Shown here: positions 1-9,735 of the stretch, in pieces
Layout of the letters: each line of letters opens with the position of its first letter
Numbering within the stretch: position 1 is the first letter of the stretch
Assembly (NCBI RefSeq): GCF_002234675.1
Contig: NC_019871.2
Coordinates: 20,120,604 to 20,184,603, forward strand
Direction of reading: 5' to 3'
Length of the DNA stretch: 64,000 nt
Source: Oryzias latipes
Taxonomy: Eukaryota > Chordata > Actinopteri > Beloniformes > Adrianichthyidae
Program-made: the position numbers and the translations under genes
Notes under the pieces: model-generated
Told to the model about the DNA's origin: nothing
Databases searched by the model: none
Seen by the model: the letters and a program-made list of their open reading frames with translations, nothing else

Positions 1-300
1 CTCTACAAACAAAGGAAATGAAATCTTGAATTTGTAAACACTTTGAAGGTTTATGAAGCAATTCTGTTACATTGACCAGAAGAAAAGACAACGTGTTTTT
101 CATCAAATGTCATGGTACTACTTCATTAGGATGTTTCTAAAATGTTATCATACATGTGTACATACATGTCCATTTGTTAGTTTTTGGGTTGCTGAAGTAA
201 ATTTTGATGAATAAAACAAATGAAAGCAGCACCATTGAATTTTTTATTTCTTTATTTTGTATTTATAGCTTGAAATGCTGGAAAATGTAGTTTTAACAAC
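1..300. other. AT-rich sequence, no gene seen
   Basis: I see no open frame, repeat boundary or RNA gene here. It is AT-rich flanking DNA that runs into the LINE relic beginning near 300. Confidence 0.5.
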
Positions 301-339
301 AAGTGGCTTTTCAAGAAGTATCAACTGTTTCTAATAAAA

Positions 340-830
340 GACCCTGACCAGAAATGTGGGTTCATAAATGACTAAAAGATCTGACAGATAAGAAGGCCCA
401 AGACCGTTAAGACAAGGAAAAACTATTCAAAATATCTTAAAATCATTTCCTGAAGCATATGGGGAGCCAGTGCAGGGATTTCCAAATCAGGGTGATGTGA
501 GCCCGCCTTCTGGTGAGAACTCGTGGAGCTGAGTTCTGGAGAAGCTGAAGGTTCTTAATGTTCGTTTTAGGAGGACCAGCACACAGGAAGTTCCAACAAT
601 CAATTCTACTGATGATGAAAGCATGCATTAGAATCTCCATCTTAGCATGAGAGCGTGGGCGGCCCAAGCCAAATTTCTATGACCATAACAACCAGTTTTA
701 TTATCCTGCTTAATCAAAGTTAGTTTAGAGTTGAAAATAACATCCAGGTCTCCAACTGTTTCTAAGTAACTTAATAAAAGGTATTTTAGCTTCAATAACT
801 TTATTTCTTTTGGCTTCAGAACCAACGACT
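340..830 (-). mobile_element. LINE relic (L2/Rex1-like), end of reverse transcriptase ORF
   Basis: On the minus strand two frames carry pieces typical of the C-terminal part of L2/Rex1-type LINE ORF2: a segment with HAFIISRIDCWNFL, then LQLLQNSAPRVLTR and SLHWLP. The family consensus here reads roughly 'H.F..SR.DYCN.L..G...K....LQ..QN.AAR..' and 'LHWLPV' (established pattern). The pieces lie in different frames and have stops between them, so this is a dead fragment. The 5' part of the LINE is missing. The exact clade (L2, Rex1 or CR1) cannot be fixed by eye. Confidence 0.7.
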
Positions 831-1356
831 AAAATTTCAGTTGTTTCCTGGTTGAAAAATTATTTTCCATCCATGATTTCACATCTTAACCCTTGTGCTA
901 TCCTAGACACTTTAACATTGGGAGTTGGGTCATCTAGACCCACTAGACCAGGGGTCGGCAACCCGTGGCTCAGGAGGCGCATGCGGCTCTTTAGCGCTGC
1001 CCTACTGGCTCCCTGGAGCATTTTCAAAAATGTTTGAAAATATAAAAAGATGGGAGAGAGAAATATATTTTTGTTTTAAAATGGTTTCTGTAGGAGGAAA
1101 AACAAGATACAAACATTCTTAACGTTTTCCAATGCTGTAAGAATGTGTAGAATAAATATTAAATTCAACATTTCTGTGCGTCATAGCCTGCGACACACGT
1201 TTCTACCAGCAGGGTGGCGGACCGCTAGTGAGTGATGTAAATGAACCACTGTCAGTTCCGTGCATTGCTTTGTAACAATAGACCTTTTTCGCAAAAACCG
1301 GAAGTACGTCATCAACGTGTAAACCTAGTTCCGGTTTGTGCTTCGCTGGCGGAGGA

Positions 1357-2741
1357 ATGGCAGAGCCTAGAGTGTTTTCGAAGAGCCTGAGTTGTGTTCC
1401 GAAGTTCACCAGCGCCGATGTGATGAAGAGTGTGAAGATGCAATCGTCCACTAAAGGAAACAAATTGGACATGGGATATAAATTCGTCCACGAAGAGTTT
1501 ATCCACCATTACCAAGGTAAGCTTCAGCTAGCTTTAGCCATAGCCGCATCACCGGTAACTCTTTGTTTACGTCAACTGTAAATCCTGGTGTTATTAATTT
1601 GTAATATAAGGTATAACACATCGCAGTGAATATGTTGTGTGTATGTTTAAGTGAAAAGGCATGAGATTAACATAACACCCAAAAATTTGGTGAAGCTGTA
1701 AATAAGAAATGTTAAGTTGCCCGTATGCGTGTTCATTTTGCTGCGGTTGCGGCACATTCTTCACTTACTAGTATTATTTTTCTGAAAGTATGGTGAGCAG
1801 AAGTCCTCTTTTCCTGGACATGTCCTCTCTTTTGATACTTATATAATAAAATAACATTGAACATAGATGAAATGTAATTATATTTGCTTCATGTATGCAG
1901 CTCTGAACACCAATTACTCTCGATGAAATATCTCACAAACTCACTTCACTCCTCTTTTTTACAAACTCAAATCTGGTCACCCTACTGACAGTTATAGTTT
2001 CATTTTACATTGATGTAGCAACATAAGTATGTCCTAATTTTAACCTATATAATTTATTGTGTCTAGATATCACTGGATGCAGAAAGTGCCAACCTGAAAG
2101 CTTTCTTCTGCAGTTGTGTGGCTGGTAAAGGATTCTGCAATCACATAGTTGCCATCCTGTTCCAGAGCGCACATTATTCACAGCTGGGTCTGCAGGCTGC
2201 TCCACCCCCCTGGCCTGCACGAGTGGCTTGCAAAGATGGCACAGACCAAGAGCACAGGTGGGTTTGTCATCAAATTGTCATTAGGATTTAAGAACGTATG
2301 TGTATCCATAACAACTCTAAATTATTATAAAAACACCCCAAGTAGTTACTACAGACTTTAATTGCTTTCTGCCTTTTACTTATAAGGGAATCCATCCTGA
2401 ACCGGTTAGTGAGCTGGTGGTGCAAAAACCCAAAACAGTTGGCAGAGACGGTCTGAGCTCCACACTGTACAAGGCATTTACAGGTGATTAACTTTTTGTT
2501 GCTTTGTGAGCAAGTTAAGTTTTTTTTTTTTCTAATCTTATGACTAACCAAATTATGGTTACAGCAGATATAATGAATTAAATTGAAATGTAGTTATGCA
2601 CTTATGTCTAACTTTTGTGTGTTGTGTTTCTCTTGTGTAGGACCACAGCCAGATCCATATATGATGGCATCTGGAAGCAGATTATGCCAGGTGCAGCCCC
2701 AACCTCTCATGGCTGTGTTTGGGGTTTCTGAGATGGAATGA
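1357..2741 (+). pseudogene. SWIM zinc-finger accessory protein of the ISL2EU-like element (relic)
   Basis: Exon-like pieces are visible. The first (1357-1516) starts with ATG (MAEPRVFSKSL) and ends at a gtaagc donor. A later piece (about 2068-2258) encodes FFCSCVAGKGFCNHIVAI, a SWIM-type C-x-C...C-x-H zinc finger. A third (about 2388-2483) encodes GIHPEPVSELVV followed by a lysine/proline-rich stretch. A fourth (2641-2741) ends at a stop. In related full-length proteins the SWIM finger precedes a YqaJ-type nuclease domain (family knowledge); no such domain is visible here. The phase between the first donor and the SWIM piece does not match, so an exon is missing or the copy is dead. Confidence 0.6.
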
Positions 2742-3119
2742 AAGAGAACTTGGATATATATTATGGCAAATGCATGAATGCATACCTTAAATTACACTTA
2801 TCTTGTCTTTAACAATCAGTTCAGCCTTCTGTCTTACTGTTGATCTGTAATGTTATTTTTTATTGTAAATGTTTGATGTTATTTGAGTTGTGATTAATCA
2901 GTTGTTGTTACGCATACCAAAAAATTAAATGAGGCACAATTTTGACCAAAATTGTTTTATTTGTTCATCAAATTTTTTTGTGAAGTCAAAGTCACATTTC
3001 AACAGAAAAATATTACGAATATAACAATTATATTTAATTAGATTTTAAGAATATGTGGAAACACTAAATTTTTCCATACTATTTGCACATTACACATTAT
3101 TTACATACCAAACATTAAT

Positions 3120-3812
3120 TCACTCTTCAAAACAAAAGTCCATGATCATTTGCCAAAACACAGCAGTTAAGCCAGATCTGATTCCCACCGCCCATCAGTG
3201 TGAGCGGCACAGAGAGTTCCTGATGTGAAAGGACTTTATCCTACTGATCACTCTTTCCACCATAATTCTGAGGCGGGTGATGGCTGCGGTTTGTTCTGTT
3301 TCCTCCTTGCTGATGGAGTCGAAAGCTTAAAAGGTGGAATGATGATCTTAGATCCAATGTCAGTTAGGAGGTCTTGAACGAGGAACTCTTTGTCCGCCAT
3401 GACCGTCTCCTGGCTCCAGCAAAGGAACTTGGCTTCTAAGTCATGGATGTAATCCAAAGCCTCATCCAGAGCACCTGTGAAGATAAAGAAATTAAAAATC
3501 AGTCTTAATATATTAATGCTACCTTTCAACACAACACAGTAATCATGTTTTGAAAAGTATGTTAAGTATTTAATTACAAATACATTTCATTTATTTTTGT
3601 TAAGGAAATTACAAAATGACAAAATACCCAATATTAATTAAATACATGTAATTAAAATAGGTGAGAGCATGAACATCTTTTATTATAAATATTAATTTGT
3701 TCAGGTAGAAATGCATTTATCCAATAACGGTACACATAGTTGACTAACGTTAACCAAACACATTATGAACAACCTTACCTGCAGGTGGGGGTGTCACGTA
3801 GTCGTGATCCAT
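3120..3812 (-). pseudogene. DDE_Tnp_4-type transposase of the ISL2EU-like element (truncated relic)
   Basis: On the minus strand a 34-nt first exon (3812-3779) starts MDHDYVTPPPA, ends at a gtaagg donor and joins in phase to an exon starting at 3474. That exon encodes ALDEALDYIHDLEAKF, then ETVMADKEFLVQDLL and IIIPPF. The MADK...IPPF block resembles the last catalytic region of DDE_Tnp_4 transposases, where the D is catalytic. A stop at 3250-3248 and a frame change interrupt the following conserved 'VERVI.RIK' region. The earlier catalytic aspartate region is absent, so the enzyme cannot be active. It converges on the SWIM relic of the same element. Confidence 0.65.
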
Positions 3813-4300
3813 CTACTGCCTTAGCTTAGCTTAGCCACCATGTCGCTAGTATCTTCACAGCTTAGCTGCATAGCCTGACGTTTGAGGTTCTGTCATATAC
3901 TGACTCCCTTCTCAAAGGATCAGTAAAGTTGTTCCAAGGGAAAATACTCGGGGCAACACCACTCTTCAGGCGACGAACGACGCAGCTGCACCACAATCCG
4001 GAGTGAAGTTAGTAAGTGCCGGCAGCAGAGGGTGCTACCTGTGTTTACATTAAAACTATGCCCTTCCTCTCTTCGGATCGCCTATATCCATTTGGGTTTC
4101 AGGTTTGGATCCACAGGAAAATAATGAAATGAAAGGTAAGGCTGTTTTTGGTTGGAAGACGAACAGCCTGGAACGCAACAGAGACTGCAACTCTTCGACT
4201 CTGCCATTCTTCATATCTGCTGCTACGCTAACAGGAAGTTGTTTTACACGTCATTGACGTATTTCCGGTCGAAAAATGCGGAAGTGTGAAAAAGGTCTAT

Positions 4301-5021
4301 TCACCCTCCACTCAGCGAGGGGAACATCACAACGCTGTTCTACGGCTGGGGCATTAAATACCAAGACAATCTGCTCTCTAATATTACCAAGAAAAAAACT
4401 CATAACAGTTTGTTTGTGCAGCCGTGTTGTGTGAGCGTGACAAACGTACATTAAACACTTCGCCCAACACTCAAACATCAAAAACCCAATTTCCCCAAAT
4501 ACACAATATATACAAAAACCCACAGTTCAAACCCAAGTCCCGCTGTTTTGCTAGTAAAAAAAAGAAATGTTCTGGAGGAAAAATGATAGTTCGACAGTCT
4601 CACGCGTTTGGTGGGAGGCCGCTCGCCTCACTCGATGGAACGCATTCCACCCGTCAAAGAAGCTGGCACAGATCCTTGTACCGCACGATCCGAGCTCTTT
4701 GGGAAAATATATTCAGTAGGCAAATAATCCTAGCTGGGAAAGGTAATCCGTATGAGAGATCGCTTGCTCCTCCACGCTTCTGCGTCTCTGTCAGCTGTGC
4801 ATTTCCCCCCTCGCGCTCCCGCGTCTCCTTAAAAAAAAAAAGGTGTGTCGCACCGTCACCTGGCTGTCACCTGTCAGCTGGTACAGTTCAACCAATGGGG
4901 TGACGACAAATACAACACATGACGACAAAGTTTCATTGAAATAAAACTTTTCAATAAATAACCCAGTTTTCAATCTTTACGTCAGGCGCTGAAACTCATC
5001 TGTAGTGGCAACCATTACAGT
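4301..5021. other. hAT internal DNA, no intact frame
   Basis: This stretch lies between the ISL2EU-like insertion and the first recognisable hAT transposase piece. Open frames exist, but none shows a motif I recognise. It is taken as the degraded interior of the hAT. Confidence 0.4.
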
Positions 5022-5154
5022 TTGATGAAGTTGAAAGCGAATATTCTGATCTCCTGCTACACAACAAAGTCCGATGGCTGTCCAGGGTGACGTTTTGCGT
5101 CACTTTGTCGTCTGTTTAGAACACGTGAAAACATTCCTGAAAAGCAAAGACCTG

Positions 5155-6978
5155 GGGCCTGTTTCAGAAAGGAGGTTCAACCAACTCTGAGGTTAAACTT
5201 GAACTCTGAGTTGGTCAATCGGGAGATTAACAACTCTGAGTTTTCTGTTTCAGAGAAGCTGATCCGAGTTAGATCAATCAACTCTGAGTGGACTGATTCG
5301 GAGGTGAGCGTGCGCACCGCGACTATAAGAAGCCATTATCAATGGAGCGCAGATATCACGAGTCACCATGGTAACCGTGAAAAAAAGAGGTCTGCGTATT
5401 TTTCGCCAGCTGAACTTGACGTGCTGCTGAAGAGTTACAGTGAATATGAGCACATATTACGGAAGAAAAGCAACACCGCTGCATCTGCAAAACAGAGACA
5501 GTTAGCGTGGGAAAACATAGCTGCTCAAGTTAATGCGTAGGTTTGCATTTAAATCATTGTTATAAAATATTGGCTGTAATAACTTTCTAAATAGCGTAAG
5601 GAGTGAAATACAAAATGGCGATATTAAGGTGTACTTTTGAAGTGTTATTCCTGGTGTAAATGCATGAAATGCTGCATAGTGTACAGAACCAATCTGGGGG
5701 GAAATGCATTTAACGTCGGTAATGTTTAGAGGACTTTTTTGTTAACCTTCCCCTCTTGCAAACGTTGGTCAGTTTAATATTAATACATGCAATTGTGTTT
5801 TAAAAGTGAACTTTTGTCTACTGTTGAACCTTTCGCTGCGCGAAGACTTCTCCTTTCTTTTCTCTCGTCTTTCCGACCGTGGTCAGAAGCGCAGGGGAGA
5901 TTTCCTCCAGGGCCGAAGGGAATTCTCCTTCGGGGTTCACTTCCCGTTCGAAACCCTCAACCTCCAGAGCGGATTAAGAATGACTCCAAAACAGCTATTC
6001 TGGGAATGACACCTTCTCTTTATTTAACTAAGTGCTCCGTCCTCCGAACACACAATATATACCACGCACACACCTCCGCTCCGTGCTTACCCCCCCCCCC
6101 CCCCATCTGCACCTGCAATCGCCCCTCCCCTTCTCTCTCGTGGCTCGCACCCCGCTCAGCACACACACGCTGCAACACTACCCTTGTATTGATCAAGTGG
6201 TATAGGTTTATATGGGATTAAGAAAGTAAGCAGTGCTAGAAAATTGTGTTTCCAAAAAGTAATTGTTACATTAATCTAATCCAATGTCCCTGATTTCATT
6301 TTCATGTAGATGCAATCCTGCAGGAATTAAAAGAACATGGCAGCAGCTAAAAATGAAGTATAAAAACATAATTCAATCAGGTAAAATTTGAGCATGTCAT
6401 GGATGTAGGCTTTGTTGACAATATTTGACATATGAAACATCTACATAGCAATACATATCTAATGTTGTTTTCATTGTATATATGTAATTGACTGCAACGA
6501 AAAACGGTAACGCTCAAACAAAAACGTATGGGGAAATGACAAAAAATTGAGTCTTCTCAAAGTCTTCGTACGAGGTAAATATAATTTTCTACGAATTAAT
6601 GCAGCCTCCTCGTCTATTGGGTCCTCCAAAAAAGGACAAGCCATTCTTGTCACTTAGACCGTCTCTGTGTGACGGACATTTGGGTAATGAAGGTTAAAGC
6701 GAAAAATACCGCTTCGTCTTTAAAAAGGGGAGGGGACCAGCAGAAACTTTGAGTTTGGAGAATAAAACCTGCTCCCGACCAGGTTAGGTTCACAGCATAA
6801 GTAACCATGGATACTGACTCCGAGTAAAAGTTACCTCTCTTTCAGAAACGGGTTTGACTTACTCTGCTTTCTCTGGTTTAACAAACCTCCCATTCTGAAA
6901 CGAAAAACCCAGGGTTTCCCTGATTTCAGGGTTAATGCACTCAGAGTTTACACTTAACCTCCTTTCTGAAACAGGCCC
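5155..6978 (+). mobile_element. PIF/Harbinger-type element carrying only a Myb/SANT gene
   Basis: The termini are gggcctgtttcagaaagg and its exact inverse cctttctgaaacaggccc. They are flanked by the 3-bp duplication ctg (5152-5154 and 6979-6981), which fits the CWG/TWA target preference of PIF/Harbinger. Subterminal aactctgag motifs recur in both orientations (for example 5180, 5210, 5230 and 5279). The element is 1,824 bp and contains a spliced Myb/SANT-like DNA-binding gene but no DDE nuclease gene, so it depends on another copy for transposition. Confidence 0.88.
5368..6381 (+). pseudogene. Harbinger Myb/SANT-like DNA-binding protein, two exons
   Basis: Exon 1 encodes KKRSAYFSPAELDVLLKSY, then NTAASAKQRQLAWENIAAQV, ending at aatgc|gtaggt near 5537. 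Exon 2 (from about 6310) continues in phase as CNPAGIKRTWQQLKMKYKNI and ends at a gtaaaa donor near 6380. This is the helix-rich Myb/SANT fold of Harbinger accessory proteins (NAIF1-like), which bind transposase and DNA (family knowledge). The best ATG (5368) is out of frame with the domain by one base within the A-rich run after it, and no downstream terminal exon is evident. I read it as a decayed copy. The intron contains a C-rich run near 6090-6105. Confidence 0.65.
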
Positions 6979-8502
6979 CTGAATACCCGCAACTGGAAGA
7001 TCCTGAGTGGCTGGAAAAGCTGCACTTTTTGGTGGATATGACTGTGACAAGCCATCTAAACGAGCTGAATGAAAGTCTCCAGGCGCCGCAAATGCTTGAA
7101 GCTGTTCTGTCATTCGAGCGCAAGCTGACTGTCTTTGCCAGATATGTACAGCGAAAGAAGATGATGCTGCTGCGTTTTACCCATGCACTGACTTGCTTGG
7201 CGTTTGCACAGAAATCAAACTTAACTGTATTAATTTGATTTTATATACTTTACCTTTTCAAAAGGCTGTTTTCTTTTTTATTAACGCAGTCTGTGTTTTA
7301 TTGCACTCTGTTTAATTCCCAAAGGGGTCTCGTCATGCACGTTCCGTTTTATTGTTTTTTGTTCGAATCCTCAAAATAAAAATGATATCAAAAATCGGAT
7401 TTCTTTATTACATTTCTTTAATTTTATCAAAGCAATGAAACATAATTCATTAATATTGTAATGAAGTTAAACTTGCACAACAGAGCAGTCACGTGACGCG
7501 TCGTTCTCCACAGAATGCACTGCAGGGCAAATAAACATTTAATCGTTAATGCTCATTATGTATTTGTAACAACATTTTGATAGTAGGCTAATATAGCTAA
7601 TATAGATACATATTGCATGTGTTGCCTTCATTAGAAGGCTTAGATAGGGCTTTTAATATTTTGCGGCTCCAGACATATTTGTTTTTTGTCTTTTTCGTCC
7701 ATTTTGGCTCTTTCAACATTTTGGGTTGCCGACCCCTGCACTAGACAGTGCGCTGAACCTTTTTACTTCAATGATTTGTGAACCTCACTGTTGTTCATGG
7801 ATTATATGAAATCTCTCCACCTTTATCCACCTTTGTCATGGTAGGGAGAACATGTCAATGCAAGGGTGGAGTCATTTAAGCTATAGCACAAGGGTTAAAT
7901 ACAGTCAAAAAGTGCTTCTGTTGGTCTTGTGTCACCAGGAGATGTAACTTTCGGGTCGGGCACTAAATGACAATCGATTACGTTCGGGTCGGTTCGGGCC
8001 GGGCTTCTCTCTCGCTGACTTTTTTAATAAATATATTGTAATGTCTGCAAAGAAGCTCCTTAGGCGGGCGGCTGTCAAGCAGCTCTTTATTAATCCTGTA
8101 TGTCAGAACGGTTACCGCACGAACCGAAAGGCGCAGCCAGCTTCTTCTTACTCGGATTGAAGTTGGAACACACAGACACAGGTAGACCCCGCCCCCTCCC
8201 ACCAGTCACCAGCCCACCGTTGATTGACACAGTGTTGTCCAGCGACTGGCAGAAAGAGGGGGGCGCCGGCCACCCGCAGCTCGAACTACCCCTGGCTGCA
8301 GCCCGCAGAACTGCGCACGTGCCGTGAATGTAATCTTCCCTCGCAAGTCCGCACCTATTTTGTTTAGTTATCCCCGATATGGAGCAGCAAGAAGTCAAGG
8401 ATAAACTTTAGACTGGGGTACTGAAAAGGCAAACATGCAACACCGCAGCTGCAGTATTTCTCCGCGTAATGAAGGAGTGCGCATCAAGATCTCTCTCACT
8501 CA

Positions 8503-9735
8503 AGCTTTCTATGGAACAACAAACCTGCAAGAATTAGTCTAAAAACTTTAAAATCTGCAAAAAGCTGTGGAGGATTAGAACTACCTAATTTCCACAAATA
8601 CTTTCTTGCAAATAGATTACAATATATCTTAAAATGGTTAAAAAATAATCCAGAAACCAACTCATGGTTAGACTTGGAACAGGTGTTATGTGGAAAGATC
8701 AACCTGTCACAGCTACCATTTATTAGCCAAATAGTTAAAAAACAGGATTGTTTCAAAAGCATTAATATAAATGCCACCTTAACAGCCTGGTGGGAATTTC
8801 TCAAAATATCAAAATCATCAATTCAACCGTGCAAAATGACACCCATCTGGAACAACCCGGACATCCTTATTAACAAAAAAATGATTCACTTCCCAGCTTG
8901 GCAAGCAGGGGGCATAAAACAACTAGAGCACGTAATTATTGATAGAAGATTCATAACCCCCCAGGAACTTCAAGACAAACATGGAATAAATAACTTCTTG
9001 GAATATCAGCAACTTAAATCAAGTATTACTAAAAAGTATAAAATTAAAGACGACGATTTAAAGCTACCAGATGTAGTTACCACTCTGATTAATTTTTCAA
9101 TGAATAGAACTCTCTCCAAAATATACAAACTTTTATGCAATTTAGATAACAATATTGCCCTTCCAACAAAAAAATGGGATGCAGATTTGAGCATCAGCAC
9201 AGATGAAAGCTTCTGGTCAGAACTTTGTCTAAACACCTTTAAACTGACAAAAAGTTCAAATCTACAGCTAATCCATCTCAAAACTCTTCACAGAATTTAC
9301 TACACTGGACAGAGGATGTTCAAGATGGGTCTCAGTAACTCAGACATTTGCGAGCACTGTGATAATAATCTACCCGACAGCTACATGCACGCACTGTGGT
9401 TCTGCACTCCTGTCAGGGCTCTCTGGCAGCAGGTATGTGTCGATTTATCAGTCTGGCTTAAGGTTTCAATCACTGCCTCACCGTCACTTTGTGTGCTTGG
9501 TGACATGAGTGCCATCGATATAGAAGAAGGATTAGCATCTATCATTTTCATAACTCTTTGTATTGCCAAAAAAACTATTTTAATAAATTGGAAAAACAAG
9601 AAAAATATAAACATAAGTCAACACAGAAATCTGCTGTTTGATCATATCAGCTTGGAAAAAATGTCAGCCCAAAGCTCAAGTAACTTTGAAAGAATTCAGT
9701 CTCTCTGGTCTCCTGTGGTTGACTCCATGACTTAG
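8503..9735 (+). pseudogene. L1 ORF2 C-terminal part (5'-truncated, still open)
   Basis: An uninterrupted frame starts at the insertion boundary with SFLWNNKPARISLK, the typical end of the L1 reverse-transcriptase/thumb region. It continues for 410 residues to a TAG at 9733-9735. Near the end a zinc-knuckle-like motif is visible: CEHC, nine residues, HALWFC (C-x2-C...H-x4-C), conserved at the C-terminus of vertebrate and fish L1 ORF2. The endonuclease and the catalytic reverse-transcriptase core are missing because of 5' truncation, so no active enzyme can be made. The lack of internal stops implies a fairly recent insertion. Confidence 0.9.

Larger units (their letters stand above)
1280..4298. 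mobile_element. ISL2EU-like DNA transposon with two convergent gene relics
   Basis: The terminal inverted repeats begin agacctttttc on the left and end gaaaaaggtct on the right. They are flanked by a 2-bp AT duplication (1278-1279 and 4299-4300). A second match inside the ends (ccggaagtacgtca versus tgacgtatttccgg) extends the inverted repeat imperfectly. Inside are two convergent spliced relics: a SWIM zinc-finger protein on the plus strand and a DDE_Tnp_4-type transposase on the minus strand. From memory, an AT duplication plus a transposase accompanied by a SWIM/YqaJ-type second protein fits the ISL2EU superfamily. The assignment is by pattern only. Confidence 0.7.
5022..7190 (+). pseudogene. 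hAT transposase relic interrupted by a Harbinger element
   Basis: Before the insertion, 5034-5097 encodes YSDLLLHNKVRWLSR, a conserved block of GTF2IRD2/ZBED-type hAT transposases. A shifted frame then reads LEHVKTFLKSKDL up to 5154. After the insertion the frame resumes at 6982 as EYPQLEDPEWLEKLHFLVDM and continues with SFERKLTVFARYVQ. With the Harbinger element and one CTG removed, the protein frame runs straight across the junction. That is direct evidence the element landed inside a coding exon. The frame change upstream, the missing N-terminus and the missing C-terminal dimerisation region show a dead gene. Confidence 0.75.
949..7738 (+). mobile_element. hAT-family DNA transposon, 6.8 kb with nested insertions
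   Basis: The ends are caggggtcggcaaccc on the left and gggttgccgacccctg on the right, a near-perfect inverted repeat. It is flanked by the exact 8-bp duplication cactagac (941-948 and 7739-7746), the hAT signature. Removing the ISL2EU-like element (1280-4298) and the Harbinger element (5155-6978) leaves about 1.9 kb of hAT DNA. This includes transposase relics of the GTF2IRD2/ZBED-related type on either side of the Harbinger insertion. It is broken and immobile by itself. Its termini resemble those of the hAT at 61723-62951. Confidence 0.9.
889..7896. mobile_element. Short MITE split by the hAT insertion
   Basis: The left part (889-948) begins with taacccttgtgctatc and the right part (7739-7896) ends with the inverse, gctatagcacaagggtta. 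Joined across the hAT element these match an uninterrupted copy of about 208 bp at 42738-42946. That copy has the same start, the same internal 'ctttaacattgggagttggg' stretch, and the same 'tcatggtagggagaac' near its end. This is a non-autonomous element with terminal inverted repeats and no coding capacity. Its superfamily is not clear from the termini. Confidence 0.8.

Noticed and set aside
4424..4903. 159-codon plus-strand frame within the hAT remnant
   Set aside because: No recognisable motif, composition like random sequence, and it lies inside transposon debris.
5787..6221. 144-codon frame in the Harbinger intron
   Set aside because: It crosses a C-rich run, has no domain, and lies within the intron of the Myb/SANT gene.
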